64,000 nt of DNA from Pterois miles (Eukaryota > Chordata > Actinopteri > Perciformes > Scorpaenidae): assembly GCA_947000775.1 (NCBI GenBank), contig CAMQGK010000516.1, positions 2,346,001 through 2,410,000 of the forward strand, written 5' to 3'. Made by a program: the position numbers and the translations under genes. Below the pieces are notes generated by a model. The model made no database searches, was not told where the DNA came from, and saw only the letters and a program-made list of their open reading frames with translations. Positions 22,110 to 32,800 of this stretch are shown in pieces. Every line of letters starts with the position of its first letter. Position 1 is the stretch's first letter.

Positions 22110-22927
22110 GTCATCTTCAACTTCAACTCCAACCTCTTATCCAGGGTCGGGTCGCGGGGGCAACAGCTCCAGCAGGGGGCCCCAAACTTCCCTTTCCCGG
22201 GCCACATTAACCAGCTCTGACTGGGGGATCCCGAGGCGTTCCCAGGCCAGTGTGGAGATCTAATCTCTCCATCTAGTCCTGGGTCGTCCCCGGGGTCTCC
22301 TCCCAGCTGGTCGTGCCTGGAACACCTCCCTAGGGAGGCGCCCAGGAGGCATCCTTACCAGATGAACCACCTCAACTGGCTCCTTTCAACGCAGCGGAGC
22401 TACTTGCGGCTCTCACTACCGTGAGTGCCTCACGGATGACTGAGCTTCTCACCTTATCTCTAAGGGAGACGCCAGCCACCCACCTGAAAAAAAAACATTT
22501 CAGCTGCTCGTACCTTCTTTCAGTCCTGACCCAGCCCTCATGACCAGAGGTGAGAGCAGGAACGAAGACTGACCGGTAGATCAAGAGCTTTGCCCTCTGG
22601 CTCAGCTCTCTCTTCATCACAACAGTGCGGTAAAGCGACTGCAATACCTCCTCGCTGCTCCAAATCTCTGGCAAATCTCACGCTCCATCGTCCCCTCACT
22701 CGTGAACCAGACCCAGAGGTAATGAGGTACTTGAACTCCTTCACTTGGGGTAAGGACTCATTCCCTACCCGGAGTAGACAATCCATGGGTTTCCTGCTGA
22801 GAACCGTGGCCTCTGATTTAGAGGTGCTGATCCTCATCTCAGCTGCTTCACACAGCTGTGAACTGATCCAGTGAGCGCTGGAGGTCACAGGCTGATGATG
22901 CCAGAAGGACCACATCAGCTGCAGAAA
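22110..22927 (-). mobile_element. LINE RT C-terminal half, truncated at the catalytic box (Rex3/RTE-like)
   Basis: Minus strand, 3' half of a non-LTR retrotransposon ORF. Reading from 22927 down it gives ADVVLLASSACDLQRSLDQF, then MRISTSKSEATVLSRK, LPQVKEFKYL, RTVVMKRELSQRAKLLIYRS, VFVPALTSGHE, FFRWVAGVSLRDKVRSSVIR and, near the end, TLAWERLGIPQSELVNVARE. It ends with the tail CGACCCTGGATAAGAGGTTG. The block corresponds to the thumb and C-terminal region after the FADD catalytic motif. Here the motif is cut and reads AAD. Several frameshifts. The clade label Rex3/RTE-like is from overall resemblance and is tentative. Confidence 0.8.
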
Positions 22928-23115
22928 TGTAAATGGTAAATGGAGTTGCATTTACATAGCACTTTTCTAGTCTTCTGACCACTCAAAGCGCTTTACACTA
23001 CATGTCACATTCACCCATTCACACACATTCATACACTGATGGCAGAGGCTCGACACAGCCCTGACAGAGGCCAACCCCCACCGGAAACCAGTCCAACTTA
23101 CTGCTGAGACCCCGA
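22928..23115 (+). repeat. Dispersed fish repeat (CTCAAAGCGCTTTACACTAC)
   Basis: Contains CATTTACATAGCACTTTTCT, CTTCTGACCACTCAAAGCGC and CATTCACCCATTCACACACA followed by ATACACTGATGGC, a phrase set found in a very common fish interspersed repeat. It abuts the truncated 5' end of the preceding LINE, so it may be the sequence into which that LINE inserted, or the reverse. Confidence 0.55.
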
Positions 23116-23499
23116 ACACAGCTCTCGCTTTGGGAGTACAGGGATATATAGTTGACTATGAGGGGACATCTCATCTGGAGTTATGGGCTGGGTCTTTAAT
23201 AGTTATAACAGGCTACATAGACAGTCACCGTTTAGGGTGGGTTTCATTATCTCCACCAGGAGATACTGTATTGTGTGTGTGCATGAATGTGCATCTTTGT
23301 GCTCAGCTATGACTGTCTGTTTAAAGATGACCCCTCATGGTTGCTGTGATTTTATTGACCGTTTTCCATCTTTGACCGCTGATTCCTGAAACTGTCCGAT
23401 CGGGGCTGCAGCTGATCAACAACTGCTTCAATTTGGACTCGTGTTTCTGCTGCAGACTACTAATACTTACTTTCTTGATTTGCACAGCTGGGTAAGACA
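23116..23499. other. Intronic stretch, nothing recognised
   Basis: No supported feature. Confidence 0.35.
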
Positions 23500-25330
23500 A
23501 TTGCATGTATGTGTGATTTCCCTCTGTGGTCCTTAGCACAGACACAATTAACACAATAAACACACTAAACAACATCACAACAGGATCACAACATAACATT
23601 ACAGTGTCAAGTACAATCCAAAATACAATAAATACATATAACATCATAACAAATATAATAAAGCAGTTTATCACAATTAAATACAGTAAAAAATACCCCC
23701 TGTCTAACATAAAATGCATACACAGTGAAAGGGCCATGCCTCCCCACATACTAAATCCCTGACCCTGCATAATATAAAGTGCTTGTATCATGAATAAACA
23801 GTGGCCATATCACTTAATAACTATGCACCCTACATAATATAAAGTTCTTCAGTGGGGGAGGGGCAGCATTGTTTATTATCTTATGAGCTAGCCAGATATT
23901 AAAGAATGTGATTGTCAAATCTTAGTTTATATTTGGAGAGTACGTCAGTGGTGGTACTGGTGTGGTTTCCTAACCAGAGCTTGTCCATAGAGCGAACTGA
24001 TCAGGTCTAATACAGTTTGATTTGACTTATAGAGTACAGGATAGAATCATGGTGTTTGGGTAGGTGTTGGCAGCTTCAGTTGTCAATGAGTCTCTAATGT
24101 GACAGAAATTGGCAATATTTTATTTTAAAATATGACACATTTTTGATGTGCTTTCTGAAGGTCAAGTAAGTATTTGAACTCATCAAAGTTTGTCATTGCT
24201 CGCTCACCTACATAAATGTTGGGATGTACACTCTGATTTCTACATTTAGAAAAGAACATAGTACAGTCGTCTCCGTGTTAAAGTTAGACTCTGTTACTGT
24301 TTACATAGGAGCTCATAGTTTGTCTTCAACAATGTTAGCATCTTTCCCATGTGTAAATATTACTGTCATCAGCATACATCATGGTCAGACCGTGGGGAGG
24401 TTGTCGATATAAGTGCTGAAGAGTAGAGGGCCAACAGTGGAGCCTTGTGGTACTCCCAGGAGGCGATTAATTTGTGGTTCACAGTATCAAAAGGCTTGAG
24501 ACGATCTAAAAAGACAGCCCGTACAACCCCCCACCCCCTAAACACAGGTGTTACAATGGCTGTTTGCAATGTGGAGGGAAACAAAACATCCATCAAGAGA
24601 TTTATTTATCGTATTCGCTATCGGCAGGGTTAATTCATTCTTATGCTTTTTTAAGAAACACGATTGAGTCCCCAGGTATCCTTTTCTCTGGAGTCAGTGA
24701 GATAGCAGGGGATTTGATATTAAAAAGTTTTTTGCTTAATTCAGACACAGAATTAAAGAAATAATTGTTAAAACTGGTCGCGATCTCCAGACTATCCTTT
24801 AATACAGTCTGGGACCCTTTGGTCATAGCTGGACCACCACTTAGACCTCTAGAGGTTCACTCCTGTCTTGTTCTTTACCAGAGAGTTTATCAATGCGTTT
24901 CCAGAGTTTTACTGTTTCCTTCAGTCTGCTTAGTTAGGTCTAAAAAGTAGTCTGCTTTGGATTTTCTGAGCTGTCTTGTTACTTTATTCCTAAGACTTTT
25001 AAAGACCAGCCGGTCTGTATCCAGACCTGATTTAAGCATTCAAGCTTCTCATTGAACCACAGTAAAGGCCTCTGCCTTTCTCTACTTGGGTGAATTTGGA
25101 TAGGAGCTGGCAGATAGCAGCTTTAAGAGCATCATAAACCCACTCACAGTTTACCTAGCTTGTTATACCATCACAATTTACAAGCTTTAGTTCGTTTTCT
25201 ACGAGCGCTAGGTCTATATGGCATGAACCATGTTTGGGTAAACCCTTTTGATTAGTTTTAGGTTCTTTATCTTCTTGACCCTAGTGTAAGGTTGTGGTCT
25301 GAAATGCCTGAGAGATGATCTAGCTAGCTG
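23500..25330 (-). mobile_element. LINE RT fragment with YADD box (jockey/CR1/Rex1 group)
   Basis: Minus strand. From the 5' side it reads DSLEIATSFNNYFFNSVSEL, PSTLQTAIVTPVF, FLDRLKPFDTVNHKLI, then LLGVPQGSTVGPLLFSTYID (around 24410-24470) and MMYADD (catalytic box at 24365-24376). Further down come GERAMTNFDEFKYL and AHKIINNAAPPPLKNF. These are RT motifs in the right order (A: D....FDTVNH, B: GVPQGS..GPLLF, C: YADD). Frameshifts and stops break the ORF. The 3' UTR appears to run to about 23500, with TGTGCTAAGGACCACAGAGG. The endonuclease part is missing. Confidence 0.85.
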
Positions 25331-25363
25331 TTAGCAGCTGGTGGGAGTCCTATGGTGTGCTTG

Positions 25364-26075
25364 GCTAACAGCGCTAACGGAGCTAACAGCGCTAACGGAG
25401 CTAACAGCGCTAACGGAGCTAACAGCTAACGGAACTAACAGCGCTAACGGAGCTAACAGCGAACGGAACTAACAGCGCTAACGGAGCTAACAGCTAACGG
25501 AACTAACAGCGCTAACAGAGCTAACAGCGCTAACGGAGCTAACAGCTAACGGAACTAACAGCGCTAACGGAGCTAACAGCGCTAACGGAACTAACAGCGC
25601 TAACGGAGCTAACAGCGCTAACGGGAGCTAACAGCGCTAACGGAGCTAACAGCTAACGGAACTAACAGCGCTAACGGAGCTAACAGCGCTAACGGAGCTA
25701 ACAGCTAACGGAACTAACAGCGCTAACGGAGCTAACAGCGCTAACGGAGCTAACAGCGCTAACGGAGCTAACAGCTAACGGAGCTAACAGCGCTAACGGA
25801 GCTAACAGCGCTAACGGAGCTAACAGCTAACGGAGCTAACAGCGCTAACGGAGCTAACAGCGCTAACAGCGCTAACGGAGCTAACAGCTAACGGAACTAA
25901 CAGCGCTAACGGAGCTAACAGCGCTAACGGAGCTAACAGCTAACGGAACTAACAGCGCTAACGGAGCTAACAGCGCTAACGGAGCTAACAGCGCTAACGG
26001 AGCTAACACGCTAACGGAGCTAACAGCGCTAACGGAGCTAACAGCGCTAACGGAGCTAACAGCGAACGGAACTAA
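25364..26075 (+). repeat. Minisatellite, 18-bp GCTAACGGAGCTAACAGC units
   Basis: About 710 bases of tandem GCTAACGGAGCTAACAGC with shorter variants lacking GCGC (AACAGCTAACGGAACTAAC). GCGCTAACGG and AGCTAACAGC phrases alternate. Unit length is a multiple of three, so open frames such as ANGANS repeats are artefacts. A short inverted piece of the same motif lies at 34955-34993. Confidence 0.95.
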
Positions 26076-26635
26076 ACCCACAGCAGAACATTTTACGGTG
26101 CTGAGCCCAGACCCGTTCCCCAGCCGACATCTCTCCGCTGCACCTACCCTCCACCTCTTTCACCGGGGTAACTGGAGATCCATCGTTCCGGGGCTCTCGC
26201 TCCTCTCCCACTCTGGGCTGAGCATTCATTATGAATTCAATATGAATGAAACGAGAGACGTGAGGGTGAAAGGAATGATAAGCACAAGCTCTACATAACC
26301 TCTAGTCAGACTGATAAAACACTTCAGGGAAATCCAAGATAATATTATAAAGAAATGCACCATGGAACTATACATTTATGCTGCTGTGGTGATGCTTCTT
26401 CTGAAACTCTAATTAAGGGAGAAAAACAAGAGAAATGAAGAAAGGACAATGATGTGCTCCTCTACATGAGTCGCTCAGAGTAATAAATGTATTTATCTCG
26501 TACATGTTCCAGTAAAGAGCATGTACTGTACGCTTACGGTGCGCTGCCATGTAAATGGGACCATCAAACATACAGTATACATAATTACACTCTTAGCTTC
26601 TTTGCTTCTCTAATGTAGATTTAAATACTGCTTTG

Positions 26636-26637
<2 letters not shown>
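26076..26637. other. Intronic stretch, nothing recognised
   Basis: No supported feature. Confidence 0.4.

Positions 26638-26693
<56 letters not shown>
26638..26693. repeat. (AC)n microsatellite
   Basis: About 27 CA units. Confidence 0.97.
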
Positions 26694-26696
<3 letters not shown>

Positions 26697-27089
26697 CCAG
26701 ACAGCGTGCTCATTGGTTAATGCTCTCAGTAGTGAAAGCCTATGGGAAAAGGAACTGGCTCATTACAGTTGAATAAAGAGTTATCATCTTTCCTCGTGAC
26801 TGGTGCATCAGAACATTAGCAGAGCTCAGAGAGAGTCATTTTGTCTTCTGTCTGGCACATACCAGAGCCTTATAGACATCCCACAGGGACTTTGTCCTTT
26901 TGAAATGGGCCTCTGGCTAATAACTTGTGGAAATGAAAGGCAGCAAACGCTCCATGTGACAGAGGATTTCTTGGCTTGGATCTACAGTGGAAACCTCTGG
27001 GAATGACGCCTGCTTCAACGCAAATTACACTGTTTTGTTCAATGAAATATGGGCTGTGGGACTGGCCTGTATACGTGTATGCCACAGTT

Positions 27090-27093
<4 letters not shown>
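26694..27093. other. Unique sequence, possibly conserved non-coding
   Basis: Complex, balanced sequence without any repeat phrase (for example GGGCCTCTGGCTAATAACTT, near 26907-26926). In an intron otherwise full of repeats, such a stretch is a plausible conserved non-coding element. That is only an impression from composition. Confidence 0.25.

Positions 27094-27130
<37 letters not shown>
27094..27130. repeat. (TA)n microsatellite
   Basis: About 16 AT units. Confidence 0.95.
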
Positions 27131-27132
<2 letters not shown>

Positions 27133-27699
27133 AGGGTAACCTTGACTCTTGTAACTGTACTCAGTTAATATCATCCCCAAACATTTTATACTATACTACA
27201 CTACGGCTCCAGATTGGGGTCATGTGGTTTTATTTTGGGGCTGAAACTGTATAAAGCAACACAGTGGTAGCTTTCTTAGCCGTTCTTTGAGCCCTGACAG
27301 TTCTGGACTCGGCGGTCTGGGCCACCATAAGATAAATCTGAGGGTCACGAGATGATTGTCAGGACATGAAACAAGAACACAACACTCAAAATGATCTTTA
27401 TTGTTCAGACATTTCTGAACAGTGTATGAACAGCCTGTTTATTTCTTTCTCTTTTATTTCCCTGCACCAGTAATCAACAGTCTCTTTTTGCTCTCACTGT
27501 TAGTCTTATTCTTTGACAGCATGTCATTTTGTTACATGCTGTATGATTTTGTAAAGCCATATTATCTCACTGTGTTGCATCACAAGTAATCATTTATTCA
27601 TTTGGAATGACCCTTTAATGTTTTTTAAAATTGGTAAATGACTCTGGAGACATGCAAACACCACATCTATATCACTGAGGTCTAAGATGGTGGCAGCTG
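27131..27699. other. Intronic stretch, nothing recognised
   Basis: AT-rich, no supported feature. Confidence 0.4.
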
Positions 27700-27707
27700 C
27701 AGTGTGA

Positions 27708-28175
27708 ATGCTGGTCAGCGGTCCACAGAGGACAGATCCACTTTGCTCACCCCACTCTCACTTCCTACATCTCAGTAAATTAAATGAGAAAGCACCATGG
27801 GGGGCCTCCAGTAACGGTGACTACCTGAGCAGAAGAATGAGTTTGACTGGGTTTAAATTTCTACTTTTTTTATATGTCACCCACTTAACTTCTAATGCTT
27901 CAGAACTGAGAGCTGTGACCCACATTAGCAGAGCTGAAGATGACATTTCTTCTTCGCTCTCTAGCAGGGAAACTGCCTTTAAAATGAGGTGTAGGTGCAG
28001 AAGTAGACATCTCGAGTATAGACACCAAAGATCCAACCCGAGGCTTATTGGCCTCCTGAGAAGACAGAGAACAGAGATGCGGTGGCATTTCTTCAAACCT
28101 GGCTACCAGGGTCCTGTCATCACTGAACGAGCCCACAGACTACCGGGCCGGCAAGCACCGAACGCACCACCCTGA
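27708..28175 (+). other. 155-codon open frame of unknown origin
   Basis: An uninterrupted ATG-to-stop frame, unusually long for non-repetitive sequence here. It has a short hydrophobic patch (FKFLLFLYVTHLTS, around residues 50-63) and an arginine-rich C-terminal half with RCRCRSRHLEYRHQRSN. I recognise no domain, and there is no consensus start, partner exon or codon bias that I can judge. It may be a piece of an unrecognised retroelement. Confidence 0.2.
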
Positions 28176-28180
28176 TTTCT

Positions 28181-29263
28181 CATCATGAAGTCCCTTAACT
28201 ATCAAGACAAGGTGCGGTGATGAGAGCAGCTCGCCTAAAGGGTGGGAGGGTTTCCTGGACCTGTCAGCGGAGGTACAGAAACAGCAGAAACTTTATGACG
28301 ATGTGAAGCAGCAGCTTTGGTTTTAAACAGACTTTGGACTGTTAGGATGTTTTATCAGGGCAAGTCGACACCTTCTCCGTACCCACAGAGGTGGAGGATT
28401 GTATCTGTTTCATCAGTTTGCCAGCAGAAAGACGGGAAATGTTAACGTTCGTCAACAGAATGAAGCACTCCATCAGTGTTTCATGCTATCACAGCAACCT
28501 GCTGAACGTGTCTTTTTTCAGCCTGGCCTGTAAGTTTATTTAAGTTTATTTTACGTTAACTTCACCAGAGAGCCCGTCTGACGTGCGTCTCAGCTGCGTC
28601 TCTTTGAGAGATTCGCCTATTTGTGACACGAGCCGAGTGTTTCACGGCAGCAGCAGACAGTGAAAGTGATTGTTTGACTGTATATTGACATCACATCAGC
28701 AACATAACTACAGTTTCAAAGTCTAGACATCTATAGAAAATGTCACAGACAGTGAAGGTGATCTTCTGACTGCATAATAACATCATATCAGCACATATGT
28801 GCTTTCCATGTCTGTATCTGAAGGAAATGTCACGGACGTGAAAAAAGATGTTTTTTTTTTTGTTTTTTTTTCCTGTGGGCAGAACTCCTTTAACACAAGG
28901 CTTTTATTCTGAAATATGTGCAGGACAGTGTTGTATTACATGCAGTGACTTGCAGGGCTCCATGAATGAATGCAGTATGGGATTTTAATTGTAGATTATT
29001 ACTATTGTTTATAAATGAGCACACGTTTCTTGACCTTTCTCTGTCTAAAATAAATATAAATGACATTTTTAATGACGTGAAATGGTCATTATCAGGGTCA
29101 AAGGCGTGCGGTCTGTCTGTAGGCTGATGCTGATGTAGATGTAGGTATGGTCACTGTATTTCAGAGACTCAAGTATTGACCAGACTCAAGTAATTTCAAC
29201 CTGAACTTGTATTCATTTCAGAAACACACTTGCTGTCATGTGAAATCGATTGTTTGAGGAAGA
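28181..29263. other. Intronic stretch, nothing recognised
   Basis: Contains a poly-T stretch near 28850-28871 and otherwise nothing I can name. Confidence 0.4.

Positions 29264-29313
<50 letters not shown>
29264..29313. repeat. (GAT)n microsatellite
   Basis: About 16 GAT units. Confidence 0.97.
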
Positions 29314-29349
29314 GGTCAGGTCATTGCATCTTCTTTCTCCTCACAGTCC

Positions 29350-30225
29350 AGAGGAGATGCTGAGCTTGGACCCGACAGACAGATTTATCATTATTCTGGG
29401 TTCCCTGCTGAACCAAGACCTAATGTTGGTGAATTTGGTCCAAACAACGATGACTTAAACATCTCTAATAATTTTTTTTTTTTTGGTCTCTTCATTACAT
29501 GGTGACACAATAACTGAGGGAGATTTCAATTGCACCCTTGATCGGAAACCTGATCGCTCTTCAGGCACAGACGTACCTCATCCAAGCAGGAGGAGAATTA
29601 TACAGCCGGTTATGCTTGAACTGAATCTATGTGACATTTGGAGGATAAAACCACAGATAGTCCTGTCACTCTGCGAACCATAACACCGTCTCTTTCCTTA
29701 TTCCAGAATGACCTTTTCCTCATGTTAGTGGATGTATGTAGAAAAGTATTCTCGTTTCAGATCATGCCTTAACTCTACTTCATTATTAGCTGCTTTTAAG
29801 GGACAGATTTTATGGCATCTGAAGCAACGTAGGACACAAAATCTGAACTTTCTGAATTATATTGGCTCTAATAATGAAAACTACTTTCAGATCAAATAAA
29901 CAGTACAGAGCTCGGAGAGAATAAAGGAGCTCGAATTGGAAATAAATATAAATAATAACAGCGAGTCTCAACAAAAACTAGTAATTTTAAGAGCAAAGGG
30001 ATCAATAGATGAAATATAGACTACAAATAGTGATAAAATATCAAACCCTCAAAAAAGAAATAAACTATTTGAGTCATATTATTCACTACTATATTCATTA
30101 GAATACCCGGTTAGTTAGAAGTTAAATATTCCTGATTCCCCAATCACAGTTTCTGAACTGTCTGAGGCAACCGCTAAAAGGAAAGGCGGTAAAGCCCCTG
30201 GTCTGGTGGACTGGGCTACCTATTG
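29350..30225 (+). mobile_element. L1-type LINE ORF2 fragment
   Basis: Plus strand. Frames in the region read FIIILGSLLNQDLMLVNL, then GDFNCTLDRKPDRSSGTDV and MLELNLCDIWRI, which is the endonuclease domain of fish L1 ORF2 (GGDFN box near 29520). Further on, ITVSELSEATAKRKGGKAPG matches the start of the RT domain (SELSEAI...KSGKAPG). Between them lies an A-rich linker, as in L1. Stops, frameshifts and truncation at the TA array at 30228 make it a pseudogene. Confidence 0.8.
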
Positions 30226-30226
30226 A

Positions 30227-30227
<1 letters not shown>

Positions 30228-30277
<50 letters not shown>
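30228..30277. repeat. (TA)n microsatellite
   Basis: About 25 TA units, abutting the broken end of the L1 fragment. Confidence 0.97.
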
Positions 30278-30279
<2 letters not shown>

Positions 30280-30374
30280 GACATAGTACTATTCTGTATT
30301 TTGTTTTGTTTTTTTCTCTTTTTTACTATTATCATTCTTTATTGTATTACTTGCATTCATTGTGGGTAGCAAAG

Positions 30375-30440
30375 TAGGAATCTCATTGGGCAGAGAAACT
30401 CGTTTTCTGTTCACATGACAATAAATACTTTGAACCTAAA
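30375..30440 (+). mobile_element. Retroelement 3' end ending ACAATAAATACTTTGAA
   Basis: AATCTCATTGGGCAGAGAAA followed by CACATGACAATAAATACTTT resembles the 3' end of fish LINE or SINE copies (TTTCATTG...TGACAATAAA). Very short and 5'-truncated. Confidence 0.4.
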
Positions 30441-30593
30441 TCTTGTGGAAAGACTTCAGTTGAAGCTGTTATAGCTGCAAAGGGTGGACCTACGTCATAT
30501 TATGCCCTATGAATGGGAATGTCACTTAAGTTCATATGTGAGTCAAGGCAGGTGAGCCAATACTTTTGGCAATATAGTGTATATTTATATAGC

Positions 30594-31690
30594 GGGGCTG
30601 GGACGATTCAGTTCATGGTTTGGTTCAGTTCATGGTTTGGTTCAGTTCATGGTTTGGGGTCACGGTTTTCGGTTCGGTTCGGCACAGCGGTAAATGGTAT
30701 TTATGGTACAGCAAGGAGGCCAATTTCAATTTGAACAACTTTTCATTTATTTGCCAAAATAAGTCGACTGTTTGCCTGAACAGCAGCAGACGAGGCATGA
30801 GACAACATGAGGAACAAGAGCCACTGTGTTATTTAAAAATAATTAATAAATAAAAACTAATCATAGGCTCAGTCCATCAACATAAAGAGCATCATAAACC
30901 AAACACACTGATCCAGATCAGCTCTGCTCTGTTCATCCTGTCTTCATGTCCTTCTGCTAGAAGACCAGTTAGTCCTCATTCAGCCTGAACGTCCATCCGT
31001 CTGCAGTCAGAGCTACGTGGTCTGGTGGACTCTTCTTCACGGTTCATCGTACGTGTTCGTACAGTTCAGGATTTACTGTGTAGCTGATGAGTCTGCCAGA
31101 CGCTGCTCCAGGACCCGAATCCCTGCTGAAATCCAGCGTCCTCCAGGACTGTCCGAGTCTGCATGTAGAGGCTGGTTAATGCTGCTGGGAGGAGGAGTCG
31201 CTCCTTCCTCCCCGACTCTCTCCTCCTGTCAACGGACACACCGGACTGATGTCTCCAGAAATCATTCTTCATATTGGAAGTGTTGTATCAACCACTTTTT
31301 TCCCGTCGCTGTCATACGTTACACCGACTCTAACGCTCCCACACAGCAGAGAGAAACGACGCTGGTGTCCACTCTCCACTTCTATAACAGCCATACTCTG
31401 CACTTCATCCACATCTCTGCCAACTAAGAAGTTGGAGAAGGAAGGAGGCTGGTCATCAACGCGTTGTATCTTTGCCGGTACAACACATCCTCGCCGAAAT
31501 TGAGCCAATAACAACGCACGACCGCAGCTTCAGTTACACTGTGCATGTGTGATGCCTCATATTCCTGTCCTCTGTGTCCCAGCCTCTTTACACAGGCCTT
31601 GATTTCTAGTGTGACAATAAACGGGATGAAAAAAATACAGAAGCGACCTCATAACCTATTTCAGATGCACCGAATGAACCGTCCTCTGCA
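30594..31690. mobile_element. Probable non-autonomous DNA transposon with GGTTC-rich ends
   Basis: The left edge reads GGGCTGGGACGATTCAGTTC followed by three GGTTTGGTTCAGTTCAT-like units and GGTTTTCGGTTCGGTTCGG. The right edge is TGCACCGAATGAACCGTCCT, whose complement begins AGGACGGTTCATTCGGTGCA. The two ends are roughly inverted copies, typical of a fish MITE that begins GGGACGATTCGGTTC. The internal frames at 31017-31514 have no domain. Confidence 0.5.
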
Positions 31691-32460
31691 CTCTCATTGG
31701 GTTTCTGCTGTCTGAGGTGTTCACTGAGCAGTTCGTCTTTGGGGCCATCTTCCTGATGGACTCTTGGAGTTTTGATGTTTCATCCTGGACAGTGGCTCTG
31801 ATGCTCGCTAGTCCTCGGCCTCCATCTTTCCGCTTAGTGTCCAGCCTCAGGGTGCTGGACTTGGGGTGAAACCCTCCATACATGGTGAGGAGTTCCTTGT
31901 CCTGATATCTGTGGCTTCTTTCTCCTCCTTTGGCCAGCTGATGATCCCAGCAGGGTATCTGATGACTGGTAGTGAGTACATGTTGATGGCTCTGATGTTG
32001 TTCTTACCATTCAGCTGACTTCTCAGGACTTGCCGTACTCTCTGGAGGTATTTGGCTGTGGTTTACTTCCTTGCAGCCTCCTCATAGCTGTCTTGGATAT
32101 CACCTATGTTGCCCTCTTGTAGGTCGACCCTTCAGTTCTGATCATCCTGCCTCTCTTTGAGACCATCTGGCCACTGAATGACATCCCAATGTCGTTGGTC
32201 TAGGTCCTGGTGGTGTGGATCAGTTTCTCACTCATGTAGAGCAGGTGGCTGATTGTTGCCTCACGACAGATTCGGTACCCATAGCCTCTCTGTGATAATC
32301 TGGTGAGAACGCATCTACTCGGTATATGCTGCACTTGATGTTGACTTGGGCAGTTGTCTTTGAGCTGGCCTCTAGGGTTGTCTTCCACACTCCCATCTGG
32401 TCCTGAATGAAGGCCTTTAGGTTCCTGTTCGTCTGATGCACTGCCAGACATGTATAGGTT
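31650..32460 (-). mobile_element. LINE RT fragment missing its catalytic YMDD segment
   Basis: Minus strand. Translation in several frames gives NRNLKAFIQDQMGVWKTTLE, QVNIKCSIY, GYGYRICREATISHLLYM then directly KLIHTTRT. It continues NIRAINMYSLPVIRYPAGII then SWPKEE, and GGFHPKSSTLRL, GGRGLASIRATVQDETSKLQ. The family normally has a YMDD catalytic box with an extra stretch between LLYM and LIHTTR; that stretch is absent here. The element therefore carries an internal deletion of the active site plus frameshifts. It resembles LINEs with a restriction-like endonuclease (Rex6/R4 or related), but the clade is uncertain. Confidence 0.75.
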
Positions 32461-32639
32461 TATGTAACACTTTCAGGTCAGTGTTTCATACATCAGGAAA
32501 AACTAAGTAGGCTCTGGTACACATCTCAGAGTAATAGTAATTATTATTATCAAGTATTCAATTTCAATAACATGCCTTCAACTGAATGTGCTCCTTCTCC
32601 CCATCTCACCCCTCTTGTGTTAGTGTAATTATTCAACCT

Positions 32640-32800
32640 GCTCTCATTGCCTACTCATTACATACAGACGCTTGGTCAGGACCTCTGGGCATCATTTAGG
32701 CAACACAACCACTTGGTTAGGTTTAGTAAAAGATCATGATTTAGGTTAAAATAGGTATGTTTGGTATGTGGCTTAATATGTTACAAATATGATGTAGGTT
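32640..32800 (-). mobile_element. Dispersed MITE-like repeat, copy 4
   Basis: GACGCTTGGTCAGGACCTCT, TTTAGGCAACACAACCACTT and GGTTAGGTTTAGTAAAAGAT, followed by GGTTAAAATAGGTATG, give the inverse of the CCTAAACCTAACC family at 3037-3130. Confidence 0.55.

Noticed and set aside
23321..23791. 156-codon hydrophobic minus-strand frame
   Set aside because: Looks like a membrane protein, but lies mainly in the AT-rich 3' untranslated part of the LINE at 23500-25330; TTT/ATT/GTT codons give hydrophobic residues by composition.
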